Assembly: GCA_946482375.1 (NCBI GenBank)
Contig: CAMLRH010000195.1
Span: 1 to 5,365, forward strand
DNA: 5,365 nt
Direction: 5' to 3'
Source of the DNA: an uncultured Caulobacteraceae bacterium
GTDB taxonomy: Bacteria > Pseudomonadota > Alphaproteobacteria > Caulobacterales > Caulobacteraceae
Part shown: piece by piece, positions 1-5,365 of the stretch
Numbering within the stretch: position 1 is the stretch's first letter
Layout: each line of letters begins with the position of its first letter
Made by a program: the position numbers and the translations under genes
The notes under the pieces: generated by a model
Database searches by the model: none
What the model was told of the DNA's origin: nothing
The model's input: only the letters and a program-made list of their open reading frames with translations

Positions 1-746
1 CGCCACTCGATCTCGAGTTCGCCGCCGTCCAGCTCCATGACGGCGCGACGGCCAGTCAGGCCCTTGCGATGCGCGGCCACGAGCGCCGCGCAGGCGCCGG
101 TGCCGCAGGCTTGCGTCAGGCCCGCGCCGCGTTCCCAGACGCGCAGGCGGATGCGGTCGGCGGCCTTCACCTGCGCGAAGCCGACGTTGACGGCCTGTGG
201 GAACAGCGGGTCGTGCTCGACGGCGGCGCCCACGCCGCGCACGTCGACGGCATCGACGTCGTCCACGAAAAAGACAGCGTGCGGGTTGCCCATGCTGACC
301 GCGCCTGGTCCGGTCAGGACCCCGGCCGAATAGTCGAGCGTCACCGTGTCCATCTCGCGAGACAGCGGGATGTCGCGCCAGCCTAGGCCCGGTTCGCCCA
401 TGTCGACGCTGATGCTGGTCTCGCCGGCCCTCGTGGCCTTCAGAAAGCCGGCCCCGGTCTCGATCAGGACCTCGTCGCGGCCCGATTCCTCCATCAGCCG
501 CCAGGCGACGCAGCGGGTGGCGTTGCCGCAGGCGTCGACCTCGCCGCCGTCGGCGTTCCAGATACGCATGAAGGCGTCGGCCTTGGCCGAGGATTCGATG
601 ACGATGAGCTGGTCGCAGCCGACGCCCGAGGCGCGGTCGGCGATGGCGCGCGCCTGCTCACCGTCCGGGCGGAACGGTTCGCGGCGGGCCTCGACCACGA
701 CGAAGTCGTTGCCGAGCCCGTTCATCTTCAGGAACGGACGGCTCAT
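1..746 (-). CDS. dapF: Diaminopimelate epimerase (C-terminus cut by window edge)
   Basis: The enzyme converts LL-2,6-diaminopimelate to the meso form in the cytoplasm, supplying lysine biosynthesis and peptidoglycan cross-linking. The frame is open from the ATG at 746-744 down to position 3, giving 248 residues. The N-terminus [15 protein letters not shown] is the family signature. Both catalytic cysteines of this cofactor-independent epimerase are present: C73 in DACGNATRC and C214 in ACGTGACA, the latter in the usual GTGxCA context. [10 protein letters not shown] (151-160) is the conserved central motif. C73 has the same number as in the Haemophilus enzyme, which supports this start over the internal Met8. 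Family members are about 275 residues, so only some 25-40 C-terminal residues are missing. No Shine-Dalgarno precedes the start and the promoter lies almost on it, so the mRNA may be leaderless. The gene is divergent from the channel gene. Identification is secure. Confidence 0.97.
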   Translation of the reverse strand, partial: MSRPFLKMNGLGNDFVVVEARREPFRPDGEQARAIADRASGVGCDQLIVIESSAKADAFMRIWNADGGEVDACGNATRCVAWRLMEESGRDEVLIETGAGFLKATRAGETSISVDMGEPGLGWRDIPLSREMDTVTLDYSAGVLTGPGAVSMGNPHAVFFVDDVDAVDVRGVGAAVEHDPLFPQAVNVGFAQVKAADRIRLRVWERGAGLTQACGTGACAALVAAHRKGLTGRRAVMELDGGELEIEW

Positions 747-761
747 GGCGCGGGCTATATA
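735..761 (+). promoter_or_regulatory. Possible promoter of the channel-peptidase-radical SAM operon
   Basis: On the plus strand GCTATATA (754-761) matches 7 of 8 positions of the alphaproteobacterial -10 consensus GCTANAWC. The -35 candidate CGGACGG (735-741) is weaker, matching 5 of 7 positions of TTGACGS, with a 12-bp spacer. It lies inside the first codons of dapF and shares the palindromic TATATA with the dapF promoter. A start near 768 would leave a leader of about 40 nt before the channel gene. It is less convincing than the dapF promoter because of the poor -35. Confidence 0.35.
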
Positions 762-784
762 GGCGAAAACCTCGCCGCCGTCAG
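756..784 (-). promoter_or_regulatory. Predicted housekeeping promoter of dapF
   Basis: Read on the minus strand, CTGACGG (784-778) matches 6 of 7 positions of the Caulobacter -35 consensus TTGACGS. CCTATATA (763-756) matches 6 of 8 positions of the -10 consensus GCTANAWC. The spacer is 14 bp, within the allowed 10-14. In E. coli terms it is CTGACG, 17 bp, TATATA. Transcription would begin near 748-750, only 2-4 nt before the dapF ATG. This is a prediction from the sequence only. Confidence 0.55.
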
Positions 785-794
785 ATGCGGCGGC
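774..794. repeat. 7-bp inverted repeat in the divergent intergenic region
   Basis: GCCGCCG (774-780) and CGGCGGC (788-794) are perfect reverse complements around the 7-nt loop TCAGATG. The repeat overlaps the predicted -35 of dapF and lies just before the channel start, inside its predicted leader. It could be an operator or an mRNA hairpin, but GCC/GGC runs are common at this base composition, so chance is a real alternative. Confidence 0.35.
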
Positions 795-798
795 TATG

Positions 799-803
799 AA
801 GGG
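799..803 (+). promoter_or_regulatory. Ribosome binding site that favours the ATG at 808
   Basis: AAGGG lies 4 nt before the ATG at 808, whereas no purine-rich Shine-Dalgarno precedes the alternative ATG at 796. It would be inside the coding sequence if 796 were used. Spacing is a little short, so support is moderate. Confidence 0.4.
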
Positions 804-807
804 TGTG

Positions 808-1578
808 ATGGCGCTTCGGGACTTGCGGATCAGGGCGCGCCTGCGGGCCCTCTACCACGGCTCCTCACCGACGGCGGTGAGGTTCCGGCTGGCTGTCATC
901 GCCATCGACTTCGCCATCATCGCCTTCTTCATCGCCGCGCCCCTGCTCGATGGCTGGGCTTACTACACGCTGGATGGGCTGATCGCATTCCTGCTCACGA
1001 TAGACCTCATCGCGAGGGCGCTGGCGCAGAGCGACGTGAAGGCCTGGCTGAAGAAGCCGCTGGTCTGGGTCGACATCTTCATCCTGGCGACGCTGCTGTT
1101 CCCCAGCATCCTCTACAACTTCGGCTTCCTGCGGGTGCTGCGGCTGTGGACGCTGCTCAACAGCGAGTTCTTCTGGCGCACGGTCGGGCGGCGCTACAAC
1201 GACACGCGGGTCGAAGGCATCGTGAAGTCGGGCTCGGCCCTGCTCGCCTTCGTCTTTGTCGTGACCGGCTTCGTGTACGCGACCTACATCGGTCGCTACG
1301 GGGGCATCTCGGGCTATGTGGACGCCCTCTACTTCACCATCACCAGCATGACGACCACGGGCTATGGCGACATCGTCCTGCCGGGCACGATGGGTAAGCT
1401 GATCTCCATCGTTGTGATGCTGCTGGGCGTCAGCCTGTTCATCCGGCTGATCCAGTCGCTGGTGCGGCCGCACAAGGTCCACTTTCCGTGTCCGACCTGC
1501 GGCCTGCAGCGGCACGACCCCGACGCCGTCCATTGCAAGGCCTGCGGCGAGATCCTGAACATCCCCAACGACGACTAG
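808..1578 (+). CDS. Six-TM potassium channel family protein with C-terminal zinc ribbon
   Basis: This is an inner-membrane channel subunit, presumably tetrameric and K+ selective; 256 residues from the ATG at 808. Hydrophobic segments fit S1 (about 27-47), S2 (52-73), S3 (84-102), a short S4-like helix (106-118), S5 (140-161) and S6 (195-218). The pore loop carries the K+ selectivity filter TTGYGD at 183-188. The S4-like segment has only two regularly spaced arginines (R109, R112), so strong voltage gating is doubtful. The cytosolic tail holds CPTC (228-231) and CKAC (243-246), separated by 11 residues, a zinc-ribbon pattern in place of the usual RCK or cyclic-nucleotide domain. The 808 start is preferred over 796 (4 residues longer) because AAGGG precedes it; an in-frame TAG at 760 rules out starts further upstream. 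The stop is 2 nt before the peptidase gene. Channel class is well supported; gating stimulus is unknown. Confidence 0.88.
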   Translation: MALRDLRIRARLRALYHGSSPTAVRFRLAVIAIDFAIIAFFIAAPLLDGWAYYTLDGLIAFLLTIDLIARALAQSDVKAWLKKPLVWVDIFILATLLFPSILYNFGFLRVLRLWTLLNSEFFWRTVGRRYNDTRVEGIVKSGSALLAFVFVVTGFVYATYIGRYGGISGYVDALYFTITSMTTTGYGDIVLPGTMGKLISIVVMLLGVSLFIRLIQSLVRPHKVHFPCPTCGLQRHDPDAVHCKACGEILNIPNDD

Positions 1579-1580
1579 CA

Positions 1581-3686
1581 ATGAAACTTGCCGGTTTGCT
1601 CGCCGCAATGGTCTGGGCCCTGGCCGCGCCCGCCCTCACCCAGGCCGACCCTCATCAATGGTTGGAGGGCGCCCAGGACCCGAAGGCGCTGGAGTGGGTG
1701 GCGCGGGAGAACGCCCGCTCGACCGCGGCTCTGCGGGACGATCCACGTTACCGGCGCCTGCACGACGAGGCGCTGGAACTCCTCACCGCCGACGACCGCA
1801 CGCCGGCGGTGGAGTTCATCGGCCGCTCGGTCTTCAACTTCTGGCGCAACGAGGAGCATGTGCGGGGCGTGTGGCGGCGCACGCCGCTGAAGGACTATGC
1901 CCGCCGTCCGCGCCAGTGGGAGGTGGTGCTGGACATCGACAGGCTGGCCAAAGCCGAGAAGGCCAATTGGGTCTGGAAGGGCTCCAGCTGTGTCGCTCCG
2001 GCCTACCGGCGCTGCCTCGTCTACCTGTCGGACGGCGGCAAGGACGCCGTCGAGGTGCGCGAGTTCGACCTTGGGACCAGGCGCTTCGTCGACGGCGGCT
2101 TTCGCTTTCCGGAGGGCAAGCAGACCGTCGAGTGGCTGGACCCCGACACCGTGATCTTCACCCGCGCCGCCGATGCCGCCACGGAGTCCGGCTACGGCTA
2201 CATTGTGCGCACCCTCAAACGAGGCCAGCCGATCGCGCGGGCCGTCGAGGTGTTCCGCGGCCAGCCCAGCGACGTGAGCGTTTCGCCACGCGTTCTGCGC
2301 GACGGTCAGGGGCGCCAGGCCGTCATCCTGGAGCGCGGCGTCGAATACTTCCGCTCGGAGTATCATCTGCTCACCGACGACGGGCCGAAGCGCCTCGTGC
2401 TGCCCGAGCGTCTGCGCCTTCACGGTCTGCTGGACGGGCTGCTGATCTTCACGGTCGCGGAAGACTGGAAATGGCGCGGACTTGGGGAAACGCACCCGGC
2501 CGGCTCGCTGGTAGCCTACATGCCGGAGATGCTCGTGCCGGTGACCGGCGTGGAGGACATGATCTTCTCAAACCAGGCCAGCCGGATCCTGGAGCCCGGA
2601 CCTCGCCAGAGCATCGAGGACGTCCAGATCTCGGCCGGGCGCGTCGTCGTCAGCCTCTCCGATAACCTCCAGGGCAAGCTCTTCGCCTTCACCAACAACG
2701 GCGAGTGGGGCTGGGAGCCGCGTGAGTTGCCCGGCGCCGCCAACGCCGCCATCGCCATCAAGAGCGTCAGCGATATCGACGACCAGCTCTTCTATACGGT
2801 GGAGGGCTTCGTCACCCCGACCGAACTGAAGCTGGCCGACGCCGCCACCGGCCGCGCCCGGACCACCAACGTCATGCCGGCCCGCTTTGCCTCGGACGAT
2901 CTCGTCGTGGAGCAGCACGAGGTCGCCTCGAAGGACGGAACGCTGATCCCCTACTTCCTCATCCGCCACCGGGACGCGCCGCTCGACGGTTCGGCGCCGA
3001 CGCTGCTGCACGGCTATGGCGGCTTCCAGGTTTCGAAGACGCCGGCCTACGACCCGATCGTCGGCAAGCTGTGGCTGGAGAGGGGCGGCGCCTATGCGCT
3101 CGCCAACATCCGGGGCGGCGGTGAGTTCGGGCCCGCCTGGCACCAGGCGGCGCTGAACGGGAACCGCCAGCGCGCCTATGACGACTTCTTTGCGGTCGCC
3201 GAAGACCTGATCGCGCGCAAGGTGACCTCGCCGCGCCGGCTGGGCATCTACGGTCGGTCGAACGGCGGGCTGTTGATGGGGGTGGCCATGACCCAGCGGC
3301 CGGAGCTGTTCAACGCGGTGGTCATCGAAAGCCCGCTGCTCGACATGCTGCGCTACCACGAGCTTCCGGCGGGCGCGTCCTGGATCGGCGAATACGGCGA
3401 TCCGCGCATTCCGGAGGAGGCAGCCTGGCTGGCCGGCTACTCGCCCTATCAGGCGCTGAAGCCGGGCGTCGCGTACCCGCCGGCCTACATCACCACAAAC
3501 ACCAAGGACGACCGCGTCCATCCCGGCCACGCCCGCAAGTTCGCCGCGCGGCTGGACGAACTCGGCGTCCCCCATCTCTATTTCGAGAACACCGAGGGCG
3601 GTCACGCCAACTCCGCCGATCCGCCGGCGGAGGCGGTGCGCTGGGGGATGCATTATACCTACCTGATGCAGAGGCTGATGGACTGA
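1581..3686 (+). CDS. Exported prolyl oligopeptidase family serine peptidase (S9)
   Basis: The 701-residue protein is likely a proline-specific peptidase acting on short peptides outside the cytoplasm. Residues 1-22 look like a Sec signal peptide: Lys2, a hydrophobic core, and cleavage after ALTQA. A short N-terminal piece (WLEG, as in S9A enzymes) leads to a beta-propeller (about 70-410) and then the alpha/beta-hydrolase domain. The triad is S560 in GRSNGG, D643 in KDDRVHP and H675 in EGGHAN. Y479 and W601 lie 81 before and 41 after the serine, exactly as Tyr473 and Trp595 of porcine prolyl oligopeptidase, and R645 matches Arg643; these residues set oxyanion and proline binding. The only cysteines, C137 and C145, lie in the propeller and could form a disulfide, fitting export. 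The ATG at 1581 is chosen because it begins the signal peptide; translation from 1488 would overlap the channel. With no clear Shine-Dalgarno and a 2-nt gap, translational coupling is likely. Peptide substrates are unknown; lasso-peptide isopeptidases are related S9 enzymes. Confidence 0.92.
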   Translation: MKLAGLLAAMVWALAAPALTQADPHQWLEGAQDPKALEWVARENARSTAALRDDPRYRRLHDEALELLTADDRTPAVEFIGRSVFNFWRNEEHVRGVWRRTPLKDYARRPRQWEVVLDIDRLAKAEKANWVWKGSSCVAPAYRRCLVYLSDGGKDAVEVREFDLGTRRFVDGGFRFPEGKQTVEWLDPDTVIFTRAADAATESGYGYIVRTLKRGQPIARAVEVFRGQPSDVSVSPRVLRDGQGRQAVILERGVEYFRSEYHLLTDDGPKRLVLPERLRLHGLLDGLLIFTVAEDWKWRGLGETHPAGSLVAYMPEMLVPVTGVEDMIFSNQASRILEPGPRQSIEDVQISAGRVVVSLSDNLQGKLFAFTNNGEWGWEPRELPGAANAAIAIKSVSDIDDQLFYTVEGFVTPTELKLADAATGRARTTNVMPARFASDDLVVEQHEVASKDGTLIPYFLIRHRDAPLDGSAPTLLHGYGGFQVSKTPAYDPIVGKLWLERGGAYALANIRGGGEFGPAWHQAALNGNRQRAYDDFFAVAEDLIARKVTSPRRLGIYGRSNGGLLMGVAMTQRPELFNAVVIESPLLDMLRYHELPAGASWIGEYGDPRIPEEAAWLAGYSPYQALKPGVAYPPAYITTNTKDDRVHPGHARKFAARLDELGVPHLYFENTEGGHANSADPPAEAVRWGMHYTYLMQRLMD

Positions 3687-3687
3687 C

Positions 3688-4656
3688 GTGAACCAGCCGC
3701 TCCGGTCATCGCCGTTCGTGTCGCTCGAGGCCCCGCGCCTCGACCCGGCGAAGTTCCGCGACCCCCTGGTGACAGCGAAGGGCGAACCGCGCGCGCGGGT
3801 GGCGATGAAGGCGCTGACCACGCTGTGGTTCAACACCGGCACGCTCTGCAACCTGACCTGCCTCAACTGTTACATCGAGAGCAGCCCGACCAACGACGCG
3901 CTGGTCTATCTGACAGCGGCCGAGGCGCGGGCCTACCTCGACGAGATCGAGCAGCTGCGCCTGCCGGTGCGAGAGATCGGCTTCACCGGCGGTGAACCGT
4001 TCATGAACCCCGACATCGAAGCCATGATCGGCGAGGCGCTGGATCGCGGCTTCGAGGTTCTGGTGCTGACCAACGCCATGAAGCCGATGGAGCTTCGCAA
4101 GGCCGGCCTGCTGGCGCTTAGGGGCGAGCGGCTCACCGTCCGCGTCAGCCTCGACCACCACACCGCCGCCGTCCACGAGGCCGAGCGCGGCGCGGGCACG
4201 TGGGCGAAGACCATCGAGGGCCTGCAATGGCTGGCGCGGGAGGGTTTCGGGTTGGCCGTCGCCGGCCGTCGCCTGACGCAGGAGACCGAGGCCGAGGCGC
4301 GGACGGGCTACGCCGCCCTGTTCGCTGGGCTCGGCGCGACGGTGGACGCCTTCGACCCTTCGCGTCTCGTGCTGTTTCCGGAAATGGACGCCACGCACGA
4401 CGTGCCGGAGATCACCACCGCCTGCTGGGGCATCCTCGGGAAGTCGCCCGACGACCTCATGTGCGCCTCGTCGCGCATGGTGGTGAAGCATCGCGGCGCC
4501 GGGGCGCCGACGGTGATCGCCTGCACGCTCACGCCCTATGACCCGCAGTTCGATCTCGGGTCCACGCTGGCCGGCGCGCTTGGCGAGGTCGCGCTGAACC
4601 ACCCCCATTGCGCCAAGTTCTGCGTGCTGGGCGGGGCCAGCTGTTCGGCCTCCTAG
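3688..4656 (+). CDS. Radical SAM protein with cysteine-rich (SPASM-like) C-terminus, function unknown
   Basis: This 322-residue protein belongs to the radical SAM superfamily, whose members cleave S-adenosylmethionine at a [4Fe-4S] cluster to start radical chemistry. The cluster motif CxxxCxxC is C54, C58 and C61 (CNLTCLNC), followed by the SAM-binding GGEP at 101-104 and a VRVSLD strand at 151-156. The C-terminal third has six cysteines (C246, C259, C279, C308, C312, C319) spaced like an auxiliary cluster domain of SPASM or twitch type, seen in peptide-modifying and dehydrogenase-type enzymes. This exact family is not recognised, so no substrate is given. The start is GTG at 3688: an in-frame TGA at 3676-3678 excludes anything upstream, and the first internal ATG (3805) would begin only 14 residues before the cluster. 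The Shine-Dalgarno is weak (GGA at 3680-3682). It begins 1 nt after the peptidase stop, so it is probably coupled to it. Confidence 0.88.
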   Translation: MNQPLRSSPFVSLEAPRLDPAKFRDPLVTAKGEPRARVAMKALTTLWFNTGTLCNLTCLNCYIESSPTNDALVYLTAAEARAYLDEIEQLRLPVREIGFTGGEPFMNPDIEAMIGEALDRGFEVLVLTNAMKPMELRKAGLLALRGERLTVRVSLDHHTAAVHEAERGAGTWAKTIEGLQWLAREGFGLAVAGRRLTQETEAEARTGYAALFAGLGATVDAFDPSRLVLFPEMDATHDVPEITTACWGILGKSPDDLMCASSRMVVKHRGAGAPTVIACTLTPYDPQFDLGSTLAGALGEVALNHPHCAKFCVLGGASCSAS

Positions 4657-4672
4657 TTCCGGGTGAGCGGAA
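4657..4672. other. Short hairpin between convergent genes
   Basis: TTCCG (4657-4661) and CGGAA (4668-4672) form a 5-bp stem with a 6-nt loop in the 20-bp gap between the radical SAM and oxyR stops. Neither strand has a T-run after it, so it is at best a weak bidirectional terminator and may be chance. Confidence 0.2.
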
Positions 4673-4676
4673 AGTA

Positions 4677-5365
4677 TCAGGCCGCGCGAATAGTCTCAGC
4701 CAGGAGTTTCCCTTCCCGCCCCCGGCTGGACCCTGCCCTCCAGGCGACCGCGATCTCGCGGGAGGGGTGTTCGGCGGCGAGGGGGCGGATGGCGATCGGG
4801 ACGTGCTCGGTGAGGCCGGAGTCCACCGCCATGGCCGGGAGGAAGGAGACCCCAAGGCCCGAGCCGACCATCTGGACGAGGGTTGGCAGCGAGGTGGCGG
4901 CGAAGGCTTCCTCGCCGGTCGGACGAGGCAGCTGCAGGCCCCAGGCGGCGAGGGCGTGTTCGCGAAGGCAATGGCCGTCCTCCAGCAGGATGAGGTCTTC
5001 GCCCTCGAGTGCGTGAGGCTTCACCTTCTGCTGAGCGGTCGCGGGATGGTTCGGCGGTAAGGCGGCGTAGAGTTCGTCGTCCGAGACATGCTCCCACGAC
5101 AGCCCCGTCATGTCGTAGGGCAGGGCGATGAGGGCCGCGTCGAGCGTGCCGGCGCGTAAGGCGGCGACGAGGCGGTCGGTCAGATCCTCGCGCAGGAAGA
5201 GGCGGAGCTTTGGAAAGCGCTGGCGGATCGCCGGCAGGGCCTTGGGCAGCAGGAAGGGGGCGATGGTCGGGATGACGCCCAGCCTGAAACGCCCGGCCAG
5301 CGGCTCACCCGCGGCGCGGGCGGCCTGCACCAGGTCGTCGGCCTGGGTGAGGATGCGGTCGGCGC
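4677..5365 (-). CDS. oxyR: OxyR-type LysR family peroxide regulator (N-terminus outside window)
   Basis: OxyR is a cytoplasmic activator that senses hydrogen peroxide by cysteine oxidation and switches on catalase, peroxidase and related genes. The frame is open from the right edge to the TGA at 4679-4677, giving 229 residues (the first one from a partial codon). It covers the linker helix and whole effector domain, lacking roughly the first 67 residues with the helix-turn-helix. The visible part aligns without gaps to E. coli OxyR from residue 68: LGVIPTIAPFLLP matches IGLIPTVGPYLLP, and DGHCLREHAL places the sensing cysteine exactly at Cys199 (codon 4970-4968). The position of resolving Cys208 is Trp (TGG, 4943-4941), and no other cysteine occurs in the visible part. 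The C-terminus is about 17 residues shorter than in E. coli. The GTG at 5330 is internal, not the start. The gene is convergent with the radical SAM gene. OxyR assignment rests on the sensing motif; a functionally diverged paralog is possible. Confidence 0.88.
   Translation of the reverse strand, partial: ADRILTQADDLVQAARAAGEPLAGRFRLGVIPTIAPFLLPKALPAIRQRFPKLRLFLREDLTDRLVAALRAGTLDAALIALPYDMTGLSWEHVSDDELYAALPPNHPATAQQKVKPHALEGEDLILLEDGHCLREHALAAWGLQLPRPTGEEAFAATSLPTLVQMVGSGLGVSFLPAMAVDSGLTEHVPIAIRPLAAEHPSREIAVAWRAGSSRGREGKLLAETIRAA

Noticed and set aside
37..762. Several plus-strand open frames across dapF
   Set aside because: They overlap the unambiguous dapF coding sequence on the other strand and encode Arg/Ala/Pro/Ser-rich sequence without motifs.
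1488..1580. Upstream extension of the peptidase from the ATG at 1488
   Set aside because: It would overlap the channel's zinc-ribbon codons, adds an Arg/Pro-rich stretch, and would bury the signal peptide that begins at 1581.
1575..2495. Minus-strand open frame opposite the N-terminal half of the peptidase
   Set aside because: Shadow of the real gene: no motif, no promoter or Shine-Dalgarno, composition typical of antisense GC-rich frames.
2568..3866. Long minus-strand open frame (432 codons) opposite the peptidase and radical SAM start
   Set aside because: It is antisense to two genes with clear catalytic motifs and has low-complexity Arg/Gly/Ala/Val-rich content with no recognisable motif; it is a by-product of GC-rich codon use.
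4254..4273. Perfect 10-bp tandem repeat (GGCCGTCGCC twice) inside the radical SAM gene
   Set aside because: Ten is not a multiple of three, so I looked for a frameshift, but the frame stays open and motif-consistent on both sides; probably chance in GC-rich sequence.
4657..4676. Rho-independent terminator between the convergent genes
   Set aside because: The stem is only 5 bp and there is no T-run on either strand, so it is listed only as a low-confidence hairpin.
4677..5330. Complete short regulator starting at the GTG at 5330
   Set aside because: The frame stays open to the window edge with linker-helix sequence matching OxyR, so the gene is a partial LysR-type regulator, not a stand-alone effector domain.

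Overview
This window looks like a chromosomal stretch of a GC-rich alphaproteobacterium. By eye it is about two-thirds G+C, with strong G/C bias at third codon positions. Caulobacteraceae (Caulobacter, Brevundimonas, Phenylobacterium type) is the most likely group: the promoter in front of dapF fits the Caulobacter housekeeping consensus (TTGaCgS, 10-14 bp, GCTANAWC), and the gene types suit that family. This placement is an inference. There are no tRNA, rRNA, CRISPR, IS or phage signatures. Coding density is very high, and no gap exceeds about 60 bp.

Layout: (1) On the minus strand, dapF (diaminopimelate epimerase) runs off the left edge, missing only its last few dozen codons. (2) A short divergent promoter region (747-807) carries a palindromic TATATA box and a 7-bp inverted repeat. 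(3) On the plus strand, three genes are packed with gaps of 2 and 1 nt: a six-transmembrane potassium-channel-like protein with a C-terminal zinc ribbon, an exported prolyl-oligopeptidase-type S9 peptidase, and a radical SAM enzyme with a cysteine-rich tail. They are probably co-transcribed. (4) After a 20-bp convergent gap, an oxyR-type LysR regulator on the minus strand runs off the right edge; its DNA-binding domain lies outside the window.

How the genes fit together: dapF makes meso-diaminopimelate for lysine and peptidoglycan and is ordinary. The channel, peptidase and radical SAM genes share no established pathway. Their tight packing suggests shared expression, and a radical SAM enzyme beside an exported S9 peptidase raises, without proving, a peptide-modification role. 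No precursor-peptide gene is visible. The most distinctive single observation is in the OxyR-like protein. It aligns without gaps to E. coli OxyR from about residue 68 to 208 and keeps the peroxide-sensing Cys199, but has Trp where the resolving Cys208 should be, and no other cysteine in the visible part. That suggests a one-cysteine peroxide sensor.
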